The notes: a model not told the origin generated them from the sequence alone. 55,187 bases of DNA from Rhizophagus sp. LPA8_4_AMF (GCA_021464525.1 JADRCO010000097.1:1-55187); one strand, 5' to 3'; shown: positions 36,080 to 48,567, counted from the first letter of the stretch. A program made the numbers and translations.

Positions 36080-37528
36080 TTATACATATTTTAAATGAGG
36101 GAAAAGCCTAACCCTAGCAGGATGATTTAGAGAGATTATGGGATAATATCTCGATTTCTTTTTTAACTCGGTAATAAAAAGTTTTTGTCCATTAAAAGAG
36201 AATACGAGAGTATGTTTATCCATATTTAATTGTAAAGTGATTCTATCACCTTTACCAAACTTGAAACCCAAAATAATATTTCCAGTATGAGAATATAACA
36301 TACCAGCTGAAGAGAGTAACCAAGTATTTTTTTGACATCCACCAAAGAGATCATAATTAAATTTTGAATTTGCGTGAACTCCAACACAAATTTCCAATTG
36401 ACCAATTTCTTCAATAAAAACATCCCATTCATAAGTACCATTATTAGATATAATGAAATTTGCTTTAATATTCTCATAATATTGATGATTTGTTGTTGCA
36501 ACTGATCCTCTACTTATAACATAAATATGTCCACCACATTCTCCTTCATCCCAATAAAGTTTTACCATTCCACGAGTTGCTGGAAGACTCTTTTTATTCG
36601 TCGAGTAATATCTATACGCGTCAATTACAATGGAATTCGGAATCAATCCTAATGGTTCAATAATTTTTGATAAAATTTTTCCGTCAATTCTTCGAAAATC
36701 AATGTATTTAATTATAGGAAGTAAAAATTGATAAATTTTTGGACGTATTCTATTAAATTCACATTTACTATTAAATTCAAGTTCTCCTTCCATATATTCA
36801 TCAATATTATCTAAATCCGGTAATATATCATCAAGTATATTATACGCGTCAAGATCGATATTATGTGCAGCCAATAAAGCAGCAAATCGAAATACTAAAT
36901 ATTCTGGAGTGGAAAATGATTTATTAAAATTATAAGTATAAGCTAAAACATATTTTAAAGCTTGAATAGAAAATTTTGATAATGAAATATCATCAAAATG
37001 AATCCTTGCCACAGAATCAGCAAGAAAATTAAGTAATTGATCATTTACGCTCCTTTCTTCTATCAATTCTATCTCGTGAAATGGCATTTTTGAAATCATT
37101 ACTGATAATAATTCTGGTGAATTATTAACGGTATTTTCATTTTCTATTTCTTGTTCTTCAAATGCCTCTTTAAGATTTTCAATAATTAATTTTTGTAAAT
37201 CAGGTAATTGAAAATAATCAGCCGCTAAATTTGTTTCAACCAAATTATCTTTATCAAATACAACTTCTTCAATAGATCCTGTATATAAAAATTCTAAAAT
37301 GATTTTCATAGCGCATGATTTAATTTCAGGAAAAGAAATTTGTCTTTGAAAAGTTTCTTTCATTCCATTAAAAAGTAATCCATTAAAAACTTCTGATCTT
37401 GCCGCTAAAATTGCTCTACTTCCATAAAGTGTCGCGCCATCTTCGCATAAAATTTCTATATCGCTATACTGCGGGTTGTCGATCATGTCCTTGAAATCTT
37501 GCGTTATTGAACTTCCACGCGTCATCAT
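36080..37528 (-). CDS. BTB-BACK-SPRY protein
   Basis: A single exon of 482 residues. Residues about 10-130 form a BTB/POZ domain: SDIEILCEDGATLYGSRAI, LAARSEVFNGLLF, then IILEFLYTGSIEE and AADYFQLPDLQKLIIENL. A helical middle (about 140-330) corresponds to a BACK-like region. Residues about 345-478 look like a SPRY/B30.2 domain: GTYEWDVFIEEIGQLEICVG, LFGGCQKNTWLLSSAGMLYS, FGKGDRITLQLNM and YPIISLNHPARVRLFP. The likely role is a cullin-3 substrate adaptor in which SPRY binds the substrate. Two adjacent ATGs (37528 and 37525) make the start ambiguous by one residue. The gene is divergent from the MATH-BTB gene at 38204, 675 bp away, so they may share a promoter region. Confidence 0.85.
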   Translation of the reverse strand: MMTRGSSITQDFKDMIDNPQYSDIEILCEDGATLYGSRAILAARSEVFNGLLFNGMKETFQRQISFPEIKSCAMKIILEFLYTGSIEEVVFDKDNLVETNLAADYFQLPDLQKLIIENLKEAFEEQEIENENTVNNSPELLSVMISKMPFHEIELIEERSVNDQLLNFLADSVARIHFDDISLSKFSIQALKYVLAYTYNFNKSFSTPEYLVFRFAALLAAHNIDLDAYNILDDILPDLDNIDEYMEGELEFNSKCEFNRIRPKIYQFLLPIIKYIDFRRIDGKILSKIIEPLGLIPNSIVIDAYRYYSTNKKSLPATRGMVKLYWDEGECGGHIYVISRGSVATTNHQYYENIKANFIISNNGTYEWDVFIEEIGQLEICVGVHANSKFNYDLFGGCQKNTWLLSSAGMLYSHTGNIILGFKFGKGDRITLQLNMDKHTLVFSFNGQKLFITELKKKSRYYPIISLNHPARVRLFPHLKYV

Positions 37529-38005
37529 TATAATAATAGTATCAAGTTTAATTTTTTTTTACTATGAGAGTTAAGTTCTAATATTAGAAGTTAAAAAAAA
37601 AAAAAAAATTTAAAAAGAATAAAAAATAGAAGAGAAGAAATGGAAGAAATAGGAAATTAAATGAAACTAAAGACTAAATTTACTCTCATCTTTTATATTA
37701 AATTTAAATTCCTATTCCGGTAATTTCGAGTCTGTGTTCAAATCAGAAAAGAGAAATCTCCGGCGTGTCACTTATTCGCAAAGTAAATTTTCTCTTACAG
37801 CAAATATGAATTCATCTTAATTACCTGATTTATATTACAATCATAAGAACGACACCTATGATCTATTGTGGTAATTCCAAGCTATAATCACGTAATCACG
37901 TGAGAATTTTTTCATATGTTAAATGTGGGAGGATTCTGCAATTATGCATGAACATCGTACAAGTCCAATTTATATTTATTTTAACGTAGCCCCCCTCTCA
38001 CGCCC

Positions 38006-38012
38006 TATAAAA
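38006..38012 (+). promoter_or_regulatory. TATA box of the second MATH-BTB gene
   Basis: CCCTATAAAA sits about 195 bp before the ATG at 38204, after a C-rich stretch (AGCCCCCCTCTCACG). A very similar arrangement (C-rich, CTATAAAA, then AAAAATTATTG) occurs at 44100-44150. Confidence 0.45.
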
Positions 38013-38203
38013 CTTTAAAAATTATTGTTGAATCACTTTTACATTTTATACTTTTTTAGTTTTAGCCCTAAAACTATATTTAAACGAATTATTACGAAAT
38101 TTCTCAATATTTCTTTTCTCTCTTCATTTTTTTGTCGGTTTTTTTTTAAAAAAAAAAAAAAAAAATTTTTTGTCTGTATAACATAAACTTTGTTACACTA
38201 GTC

Positions 38204-39459
38204 ATGTCAAATCCGTCACAGACCGTTAATTCTACTTTTGAATTTTCGATTCCTTACTCAATAACAAGATATGACAAAATTATATACACTTCGATATTTT
38301 CTACGGGGGATAATATTTTTTGGCAGTTAGAATATCATCCGGTAAAATAAATGAAATTTTTTAAAAAGCAATCTTTTCCTTTTTCTTTATTTTTTTTGCG
38401 TACAAAATATAAATAAATTTTCCTTACCTTTCATTCTCCTTTTTTTTTAATATCTAGACGGAAATGGAAAACATGGATTATTGTTTATTATATCTTATTG
38501 CTATACCGAATCCGGAAGAGACACAAACGATGAAATATTGGAACAAGCGTGCAGATTTATCTGCTACTATATATGTTAAAAGCTACGACTATTATAATTC
38601 TTATTCTTTAAGAACAGATGATTATTCTGTGAGAAATAGGGCATGGGGTAAATAACTCTAAATTAATAATTATTTTGTTAAAGTTTTTTGTTTTTTTTGT
38701 AAAAACTTACTTATTAATCACAATTTTTTTTTAGGGAAAAATTTTGTTAAACCATTAGATTTAAGTCATCCGATAACAATTGGAGTTACATTCAAGAATT
38801 CAAAACTAGAACGTAATCAAATTGATTCACCAATAACAACATCACCAAAACAAAATAAATTTTTAAAACTTTGGGAGGAGGAATTTAATAATAGGGAATC
38901 AAACGATGTACAATTTAATCTAAAAGATGGAGTAATTTACGCTCGTAAATCAATCTTATTAAGACGATCAGAATATTTTCGTAGGTTATTTCAAGGAAGT
39001 TGGAGTGAAACAAATAAAACATTACAAAAAAATAAGAATAATTCTCATTATGTTATTAATATACCTGATATTTCTTATGCGACATTTAGGGAAATGCTTA
39101 GATATCTTTATACTGATGAGATAAGTTTTAATAATTTTAATTGTACTCCTTTAGAAATATTTAAAATTGCTGATAAATATTTAATATCAAATTTAAGGGA
39201 ATTTGCTAGAATAGAAATTAATAAAATGCTTACATTAAATAATGTTATGTATGTTTTATTTAGTGAAGCTTGGAAATGGCCTGATCTTAAGGATGATGTT
39301 ATTGAATTTATTATATTAAATTTTGATAAAGTTAGAGAAACTGCTGAATATAAAGATTTAGTTTCAGAATATAAAAGTCATCCTGCTGGGATTGAAATTA
39401 TGTATGAAATTGTTGGAAAATTAATACCAAGAAAATATAATTATATTTTATCATTTTAA
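38204..39459 (+). CDS. MATH-BTB domain protein (SPOP-like), paralogue 2
   Basis: Three exons, 38204-38341, 38458-38647 and 38735-39459, keep frame and encode 350 residues. The first two exons (138 and 190 nt) and both intron phases equal those of the gene at 2447-3682. The MATH part includes NIFWQLEYHP, YCLLYLIAIPNPEE and YSVRNRAWGKNF. The BTB part includes VQFNLKDGVIYARKSILLR, SEYFRRLFQGSW, MLRYLYTDEISFNNF and IFKIADKYLISNLREFARIE. Protein similarity to the first copy is high in the BTB half (e.g. VLFSEAWKWPDLKDDVIEFI against VLFSEGYKWKDLKDDMVDYI) and lower in MATH, as expected if the substrate-binding half diverged. Probable cullin-3 adaptor. Confidence 0.88.
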
Positions 39460-41312
39460 GATAGTTATAATAATTTTATAGACTTTAAAATATATATATA
39501 TCTTATGTTTCTGGGAAACAAAGAAAAAAAAAATGATAATTTTATAAAAAAAATATATAAATATGTATTAAATATAATAAAATAGAAAGTAAAAAAAATG
39601 AAAAAATAAATTTTTATAATAAAATTAATAAAAATTAACCATTTAGATTTAGATAAAAAAATTATGAATAAGATTTTTAGTTATTTGTTTTCTGTTAATA
39701 CTGATACTGAAACCATTGAAGTTAATTAAAATGCTACCAGTAAGAGAATTTGATGCTTTAATTTCAACTTCAATGGTTCGCTTTCATTTCAATTCGTTTC
39801 TTGATGCTGCTTTTTCTAATTTGCTCTTCCGTTTTTTCAAATCGAAGGCATTTTCTTTAACGTCGTGTTTTTGATTATTCTTCTTTCTAGATCTGTTACA
39901 ACAACAGCTGATAATCATCGTTTTTAGTTCTTTGGATGTGATCATATGCTCTATTTGTTCATGATACATAAGCCGTCACCTGCACTTTCGCCTTTGCATT
40001 TCTTTGTATTCACTAATAAGTTTCATTTTTTTTTTCACTTTTATTATACTGTTACTCAAATCGATGCAATTTGTATAGTAAAAAAACATTCGAAATGGAC
40101 GAAAACACATCAGATCGACAATTCCCTGAGCGCCTCGGTATTCGCCGTTTACCGCCTTGCAGAAAGTATGTCTTGTTTCACGACAGTAATTGAATTGCGT
40201 AAGCCGTAAAGTGACTGAGAGCATTACTAAAACTAAACAAGGCGATTTCAAGGGTTCTTATTCTAATCCTAAATACGTTAACAGTATTTTTAATACACAT
40301 GAATTTTTCATAGAATGAAACTTTTGACCTCGGTTAAATCGATTACCGGAACTGGCGGAACATCATAAATTGTGTTTGTAATTTTAGAACTAATGTTTAA
40401 TACAATTTATCTTTTAAGTTTTGAAGTTTACTTTTGTTGATTGTAGTTTATTATTGTACTACACAATTGCATCTTTCATCCTTTCATTTTTAGCAGGTTT
40501 AATAAACGCCAATTAATATTTATCATGATTTTTTTTTGCATAAGTAATTAAGAATTATATATAATTAATCTGTAAAAAAAAATACTAAAATTGTAAATTG
40601 TTTATATGCATATGCGCATGAAAAATTAAAAAAAAAACTTAAATCTAGTTAAGAAAGTTTTATGAATGAATAACTTGAGGATGGCTAAACCGATGAAGTT
40701 TGGATAACTTGATATTAATAATTATAGAATTTTATTTGTTTGGGAAACAAAAAATACATGTGAAATTCACTTGACCCAATTTTTTTTTTATCATCTAATC
40801 TTTAGTTTCGTGCTAGTCCACTAATAGGTTCAATATCATTTAAAAATTAACCCATTTTACCATTCTTTAAAAGTTTAAACACAATTAAAATATCTGAAGA
40901 TATTCGAATTTTAGATTGTATTTACTATGGTGTTATGGTGTTCAGCCTAAATTTGTTTAATACTACATTACAGCCGTCACATGGGCACATTCACGTGATA
41001 TATATTTGCGGTGTCATATACCGCAGTTTAATTCTATTCTATTTCACAATAACAAATCCATATTTTATCGTGAATTAGTTATCCTCAAGATCTATAAAAT
41101 TCCTGTGATCTGGAGCATTCTTTTCAAAACTTAGGGGATCCAAAGCTACGTCAGATATTGGAAGAACATCCAAATTTTGGCGCTCAATTCTATACAAATA
41201 AAATTATGCCGGATCTGATCTATCTGATTATAGCCTTATAGCCAAGAGTTTTCTTATGAAAATTTATTGATTGGCATTAGCCGGACGGCGAACGCTACTA
41301 AATAGAGCAATC
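39460..41312. other. Intergenic, no gene supported
   Basis: The space between the convergent MATH-BTB and kinase genes. The minus strand at 39784-40251 is open in two overlapping frames with basic, Lys/Arg-rich composition, but no motif or clean splice model was found. The rest is AT-rich. Confidence 0.5.
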
Positions 41313-43944
41313 TTATGCTTCAACACGAATTCGTTTTTGACTTAGAATCCCTGCGTAATCCAAAAGAATTTAAAATTATTATAATATTATATATATAAAA
41401 AATGTATTCACTATATTTCGCTTACCATTGGTTTGAATTTCAATTTCTAATTCCTCAACATTACGCTTTCTTGATATCTTGCTAACATAAATTAATGAGT
41501 TTTGAACAGTAGAATTCATCTTTTGTGAAAATATACTAATATAAAAAAAAAAGGACGATTAGATTAATTATTAATAAATCATTTTAGAATATTTTATAAT
41601 TTATATCAATACCTATTCTTATCAAAATCACATTCTTTTGTAACATAATCTAAAATGAAAATTATTATAAACAATTTAATTAATTAATATATAATTAAAT
41701 AATAAATTGTTTATTTTTTTTGTAAAAAGATACATACGTGGAATTGTAATCAAATTATTTAATTCTCTACTATTATAAATAGCACCAGGATGATATTTAG
41801 GACAAAATTTGGTTGATTTTATTAATTCCAATCTCTTTTTTTCGGCTTGTTTAAATTGTCCAACAATATCATCTTTATTTTGTTGATTATAATAATTTTC
41901 ATAATCATAATAATAATATAAATCATCATGCCATCTTTGAATAATTTCACAAATTTTAGTTATAGAAGGTCTTTTTAAAGGATTAGGATTCCAACATTTT
42001 TTCATTAATTTAGTAAAACATTTAGGTGTATCATCTGTAATTTCTGGTCTTTTTCCATTAATAATTTCATAAATAAGATTCATATTATGTTCAACATTAG
42101 AAAAAGGTTTATAACCTGTCGTAAGTTCCCACATGATCATACCCATACTAAATATATCAGATTCTTTTGAATATTTAGCACCACAAAATATTTCCGGTGC
42201 AATATAAGGTATTATTCCATATATTACATTATCTAATGAAATGTTATTTATAGGTTGTGATAATACCAAATCTCCAATCTTCCAAGTTTCTGATAATAAT
42301 ATATTCCCACTATGAAAATCTCGATGTATAGAATTTGATTTATGAATACATTCAAGTCTAAAAATAAATAAAAAATAAAAATATAATTAATATAAGTGAA
42401 TATTAATATATTTAAAATATTTTTTAAAAATATTCAAATTACCCCTTTGAAATTCTCCATAAAATATTTAATTTTTTATTCCATGTAATCTTTGTAAAAT
42501 TATTTTTCAAAAAGTTATGTAAATCTCCTCCATTTGCATATTCCGTTATTAACATATAATCCTTCGTTTCAGGATCTCGTGTAATACCGTAACATTTAAT
42601 AATAAATGCATGGTTATAACAATGATGAAGTGATTTTAACTAAAAAAAAAAAAAAAAGATTACAAAAATATATATTACTTTAAAATTATTAATATTTATT
42701 ACTGTATTGTATAATAAATAAATTATCACCTCAATTAAAAAATTAATAAAATAATCAGTTATATTTTGTGAATTTGAAAATCTTTTTATAGCAACCGTTC
42801 CATATTCAGAAACATTTGCTTTATATATAACACCAAATCCTCCTTTCGACATTTTTTCTAAATTTGTGATTTCAGAATATGGTATCCACTTTATTATAGA
42901 ATAATAATTATCTTTAATATGTTTATACACATTTAATGGATTAGAATCTTTCATATTAATATAATTAACAATCTTTTGATGATTAACGTTAATTGTAGAT
43001 ATGAGAAATTCATCCATGTTATTGCTAATATCAATGTCAATAGATGATACTCTTTTGCATTTACTACATTGAGTTTGATCTATTATTCCAAAAATAACAT
43101 TTGTCATTAAACAATATCTACATCCAGAATAAATTATAAAGCAATATGAACACCATTTTTGACAATCAGATACAAAATTTAGGTGTTTATTACAAGATAC
43201 ACAATCATCAAAAGTATCCCACCATGGTAAATGAAGAATTGGGATAGGATTTTTAGTTATAGTCGATTCTTTCCATTCAGAAGAAATTTGATAATAAGAA
43301 TAATTTGAACGTAATAATTTAGATTCTCTACATATTTCACAACCTCCTCCTTTTTTAAGTAAAGTAGAAATTATGGATTTTATGATAATTGTGGATCCAA
43401 ATTCTTCTTTATCAGCAAATTCATTAACCCCCTAATAATTAATAATTTACAAATTAAATATTATTTTGTTAAAACGAATCGATAATCATAAAATATTTTT
43501 TACCTTAGCATAGATTGTCGCAAGATTTGAAGGATCTTCAATTCGTGACTGAAGAGAAGAAATATATGAAGATTTTGTGACCACTTGTTTAAAATATGAA
43601 ATCTCTGAGCAATATTTACACCATTCATGAATGTTTCTTGTACAAAAATCCGTATTTCCATTTGCTTCATGTTTATTATGTTCAATACATTGAGTATAAC
43701 CCCTTATATGTACATCCAAATATATTTCTTTACCTGTCGTATGTTTAATATATTGTATTAAACATATTTTACAATATTTTTGTTTAAATAAATTTGTTTC
43801 AATATATTCATTTTTACAATAATTACATATAATATCATTATTATTAAAAGGAATAAATAAAATTGGAACGGGACTAGATTTTAATTTTGACGTAAAATTA
43901 AATGAATCATTATTATTTGTATTAATGATATTTATAAATTCCAT
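41313..43944 (-). CDS. TKL-like protein kinase with Cys-rich N-terminus
   Basis: Seven exons (43944-43504, 43431-42730, 42639-42443, 42357-41738, 41649-41613, 41535-41426, 41350-41313) keep frame and encode 714 residues. Residues 1-280 carry many Cys pairs, e.g. CNYCKNEY, CKICLIQY, CKYC, CEICRES, CVSCNKH, CSYC, CRYC and CSKCKR, suggesting zinc binding. The kinase domain runs about 330-585: glycine loop KGGFGVIYKA, VAIKRF with Lys363, a likely helix-C Glu381, HRDFHSGNILL (458-468), IGDLVLS (D476), PYIAPEIF (APE 500-502) and DIFSMGMIMWELTTG. All canonical catalytic residues are present, but the DFG/DLG position reads DLV. A basic tail with ISRKRNVEEL follows. This architecture matches the large kinase family of arbuscular mycorrhizal fungi. 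Substrate unknown. Confidence 0.88.
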
Positions 43945-44121
43945 AATGCCGGTTTATCAAGGATTGATTACAAAAAAAAGTTAAAAATTTAAAAAAAAAA
44001 AAAATAATTAATGTACTTATGAAATGTTGAGCTATTTTATAGTTTCTAGGAAAATTATTTTTCACGTAATGTTGATGTCATATAGTACATCCCTTAACGG
44101 CTTGATCCCCCTTCTTTCCCC

Positions 44122-44128
44122 TATAAAA
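44122..44128 (+). promoter_or_regulatory. Orphan promoter-like TATA box
   Basis: A C-rich stretch, then CTATAAAA, then AAAAAATTATTGATATCA closely resembles the sequence upstream of the MATH-BTB gene at 38204. No intact plus-strand gene follows. It is oriented away from the kinase gene, whose start is at 43944 on the other strand. Confidence 0.35.
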
Positions 44129-46687
44129 CCCCAATAAAAAAATTATTGATATCACCATACTTTATTTTGATGCCTTTTTGGTCGATAAATGATTGATTTA
44201 TATAGGTTAATATAAGTTTAATGATTGATTGTAGGATTACTAAATAAATATCGATTATAGAATTGTATTAAAGAATGTTTATTAAAAGGGGTATTGATCG
44301 GCCCGATTCTTATTATTATATACTTTATTAGTACAGACAATTTACATACAAAATTAATTTTAGGGAGTTTAATTATCTGTTATTCAATGCCAGAAATTGT
44401 TAATGCTAATTTTAGTAAAATCGATTACTTTTAATAACTTTTAATATCACATGTCGTGAAAGCTTTTCGTTTTTGAAATTATAATTGGTATTATAATTAT
44501 TCTAAAATATCAGTTTATTCATTAAATACTTACCGCAGATTGGTTAGGATATCAAATTAAAATATATTATAATATTATGAATACATATAGTAAACCTCAC
44601 GTGCTCATAAAAGAATACTCTTCTTGGTATGATCAGAATATAAAAAATTCCATATTTGAAATAAGTATAGGAATAAGATTTTCCGATCCTCCTTTCACAA
44701 AAAATCCCGTGATTTTCAACATCCGCATTTGGAAGGTTCCAATAAACATTTATATTAGAATTGGTCATATTTCAATCCTTTCTAATTTTTTATCTAATAT
44801 TATTCTACACATAGATGTATATGTAAAACTATGGTATTAGAAACTTCTAATGGAATTCTATTGAGTTGGGAATTGTAAGAATTGGAAGATTCTAATAGCT
44901 TCCAATCTTCCACACTCATTATTATATTTATTTTTTAAGGGATAGAACATTAAAAAAAGGTGTGAAAAAAAGGCGTCCAAATTAGTCAATAAATGATTTT
45001 ATATTTTTTACCATTTTCGGTTTTAGATGCACAAAAGTCATGTCACCAAAAATTTTTTCAAAATCTGATCGTTTATCGATTTTTTTTTTATCTTTCAGTT
45101 CACTAAGACATAAAGTAATAATAGCAACTTATTACCCTTTTGACATCTCAACTGGATGCTAAATTAATTTAATATGTATTTACAGTTCCCAAATCATAAT
45201 AAGTGGCGTATCAAGATAATAGAATATTTAAAAGAAGGAGATGGGAATGAAAATATAACAAAAATTTGGTAAAAGAGTATACATAGGCGTTTATTAAGAT
45301 TTTATGTAACAATCTTGCAATCAATATGTAAACTAGAAATGTATTATGCCTTAAAACCAAGGAAAATCCATGAATACTAAAACTGCTGGTATGAGATATA
45401 TTGAGGATTATCACAGATAATTTGACATCTAATATTTACCTTTCTTGTGATTTACTCCTCAAATAAAGAAACTGAATGGTGTTTCCTTTATGAATGTACT
45501 ATAACAAACATTCCACTATTTTCAAATGATATGAGCAGAACAGAGGATGATGTTGAGCAAACAGCTAGAAATGAATCTAAACCTTCAGTTATTAAATACA
45601 TTTTTAGATACTACTTCTCAAGAATCTGAAAGTAATGACTAATGACTTCTGTACAAAGTCTATGATGCAGTTTACCTAAAAAGTGGTAAAATTTTAAGAA
45701 TGATGGAAGAATTTTAGGGTAAAGAATCGGTGATAAAGTATAAAACAAAGAGGTATTATCTCTTTTCTCTTTCTAGTATACAATGGAATATTTAATTCAG
45801 CAAAGAAGGTAAATAAAATATTTCTTTTAGATAAATTCTTTTTTTATGTTACTTATACTATTCTTTGATCTAATAATTCAATAAATAATGTAAGGCAAAG
45901 TAATGCTATAGTTGGAAGAAATTGGGTAGATTTCTGAAAACAGATGGCAAGAATACACTGAGATTTATATTTTTGATGTACTGCTCACCAATGTAAGTAA
46001 AGATTCCAGAACTTAGTCTAGAATTTTAATGTTAGTAAAACAATAATAAAATAAAAATAATAAAAAAAAGTGTGAATATTTTTAAAATTTCATGAAATAA
46101 AGAAATAGGTCTGGTAGAGATAAATGCAGAAAGCGACATTACTGGATTTTCAGAATTAGATTTTGGAACCAACCTGGTAATTATTAAAGATCTTTTAATT
46201 AATTCTTATATTTATTTATATTAAATTTATTTTATTTACATTATTAGAAACTTGTCATAGTAAATTTATTTTTCATATTAGATAATATAATTTCCTTTAA
46301 ATCTATTTGAAAATATTTATTGTTTACCTATTGTTTAATAAGAGTTAACTCTTAAAGTGCATATTATAGATGTTTTTAGGGAAAAAGAACTGACATGATA
46401 CTAGATAATATACATTTAAAACTTATCAAATTTCCATTGACCGTAAGAATGAATTTCTAAGAAAATTTGTCTTACTACATGATTTACTTACATAGGAAAA
46501 CAAGCTAACCAACAACAGTACACAGATGGGTCTAAGGGGTGATAGATGGTTTACAGGTTCCTTATATCAATATAGTTTAGTTTTTATTGTTACTTTATAT
46601 TTTAAATTACTAATTCCTATATTAATAAACTTGTAAATATACTGCAAAATAATAAAAAAAAATAAAACTTATCAAATTCTAAATGCA

Positions 46688-46936
46688 ATTTTTTTTTCTA
46701 ATAAAAAAAAAACAAGAATATTAAAAAATATTTCTAATATTCTTTATAAATAAAGTATTTTATCTTATCTTATTTACCAAAATAGATTTTTATTTTTAAA
46801 GATTTTATTTTGTTTTTCCTAAATAAAAAAAAATAAAAGTAGTAAAATATTTCTAATATTTTTTACAATTAAAAAGTACTATTTTCTTTTCTTAACTTAT
46901 TAAAATAGACCTTTATTTTCAAAAACTATGTTTTGC
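46688..46936. repeat. Degenerate 125-bp direct repeat, two units
   Basis: Units of about 124 bp start at 46688 and 46812. Each has an A-run, AATATTTCTAATATT, a second T/A-rich part with TTA(C/T)(C/T)(A/T)AAATAGA, and an ATTTTGTTTT or ATGTTTTGCTTT end. They are diverged and non-coding. Confidence 0.5.
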
Positions 46937-47300
46937 TTTTTTATAAAAAAAATAATAATGTATTACTATGCCAATAAATTACATTTTTCTTTTATTTTAC
47001 ATTTTAATTTTTTTATTTTTTGCATATTATTTACAATTCAAATTATAAATTAATATTTAGTTATTTAATATAACAAATATAATTTTATTTAAAAAATTTT
47101 CTTTATCTTTATACAAATTTACCAATAAAAATGCTATATAGTTTAATTTTCATAAATTTCTATTAAATTAAATAAGATTTATTAAATATAAAAAAACAAC
47201 TAATATATTTACTTCAATTACTTTAATTATATAAAACTATTTTAATAAATTTATAATTAGTTTATTCATAATAATTGTAATAAAATAATATTAGTATTAT

Positions 47301-47470
47301 TTATCGCAATTTTCAGAATTCTGTATATGTTATGGCTACTAGGTAATTATAATTACTGGACAATTACTGGATAAATTATCTGGATTTTATTCAGTAATCA
47401 TCTGGTAATCTGATAATTTTTTTTATTAAATAATTTGTATGAGGTAACAGAATTCAGAAAACTGCGATAA
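47301..47470. mobile_element. MITE-like element with 24-bp terminal inverted repeats
   Basis: The left end (47301-47324, TTATCGCAATTTTCAGAATT...) and right end (47447-47470) are inverted copies matching at 22 of 24 positions. The 170-bp interior has TTACTGGA and TCTGG words but no coding. Flanks are TA-rich (ATTAT / TAATA), so the target duplication cannot be fixed. Confidence 0.65.
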
Positions 47471-48024
47471 TAATAATAATTTTAATAATTATAAAAATAA
47501 ATAAATTTTAAAAAATTTTTAAAAAAAATTTAATTAATTTATTTAACATAAACTAATATTTAAGCAGGTTTATTTATTTTTTTATATATTATTAAAATTT
47601 GTAAAATTTTATTTTTTAGATTTTTTTTTAGTTTTTTATTAGTTTTTTTTAAACTAAAAAATTAGATTTTAGTATAACTAAGAAAACAGAAACCGTTATA
47701 AGTCCAGAGCAAAAAAAAATTTCACTTGTTTATCTATCTTTGTTTATCTTTTTTTATTCATCAAATGTAGCACAAAATTTCAGTGACGTAATAATGAGTA
47801 TATTTTAGGGGGTTCCAAAAGGAAATAACACGAAGTGTGTGATTATTTAAAAAAGGAAATTGTTATCATTTTTGTGAAAGGATGTTTTCTAGGAAATAAA
47901 CATTTTTTACATTTTTGTCTTCAGAAATAGTACTCTGCTTTGCTCTAGACAATTACTACAAATTATATAATATAAAGTGATTTTTACCTTAGTAAATTTT
48001 ATCTTTAATAAATATAAAATTAAA

Positions 48025-48145
48025 AAAATGACATTATTATTAAAGAAAAAAGGAAGATAACCAAAATTCTATGTTATACTTAATAAAATTATATGATTTA
48101 TAATATAATAATTTAATTGGCTGTTAAATCTGATAAAGAAGGATA
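48025..48145 (+). repeat. Direct repeat, left copy (partner 50485)
   Basis: Shares TATACTTAATAAAAT(T/C)ATATG, then ATTTATAATATAATAATTTA, then TTAAATCTGATAAA with 50485-50600, at nearly full identity in the core. Confidence 0.65.
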
Positions 48146-48427
48146 ACTGATAAGTTTATATTAAATTAAATTATTTTTAAATAAAATATAATAAATAAGT
48201 TTAACTTTCAAAATTTATTAATAAGCAATTATAACAAATCAAACTTTTGATAAATCAGATTTATTATTATTTTAGTTTTTTTTTTGAAATCAAATTTATT
48301 ATATTAAACCGATTAGATTTTTATTAGTAAAATTATAATAATTGCTAAATTAAATTTGTTTTTATATTAAATACTGTATATTAAAAAAATCTTAATATAT
48401 TAAATTTTTTCAAATTTAATATTAATG

Positions 48428-48567
48428 TACCATACCATTCTGAAATTAAACAACTATTTTTTGTACTTAATTCCGGCCAAAGTGATTATAATTCTGGTCA
48501 AAATTACCATAATGCGGGCCAGAGTTGTTTATTTTCAGGGGTTGTTTAATTTTAGAATGGTATGGTA
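48428..48567. mobile_element. MITE-like element with 27-bp terminal inverted repeats
   Basis: The left end (48428-48454) and right end (48541-48567) are inverted copies with one mismatch in 27. The left begins TACCATACCATTCTGAAATT; the right, reverse-complemented, has A in place of G at position 15. If the outer TA is the target duplication, the element is 48430-48565 with CCATACC ends, as in Tc1/mariner-type elements. The interior contains CCGGCC, CTGGTC and GGGCCAGA words. There is no open frame of note. Confidence 0.85.

Larger units (their letters stand above)
43945..47300. other. AT-rich spacer, decayed sequence
   Basis: No gene is supported. An orphan promoter-like sequence sits at 44100-44150. 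The stretch 45440-46560 has scattered short open frames that look like eroded coding DNA, but I cannot identify them. From 46600 on the sequence is extremely AT-rich with degenerate direct repeats. Confidence 0.5.

Noticed and set aside
39784-40251. Overlapping minus-strand open frames with basic residues (e.g. KKRKSKLEKAASRNELK)
   Set aside because: Low-complexity Lys/Arg content, two frames that do not join by a clean intron, and no recognised family.
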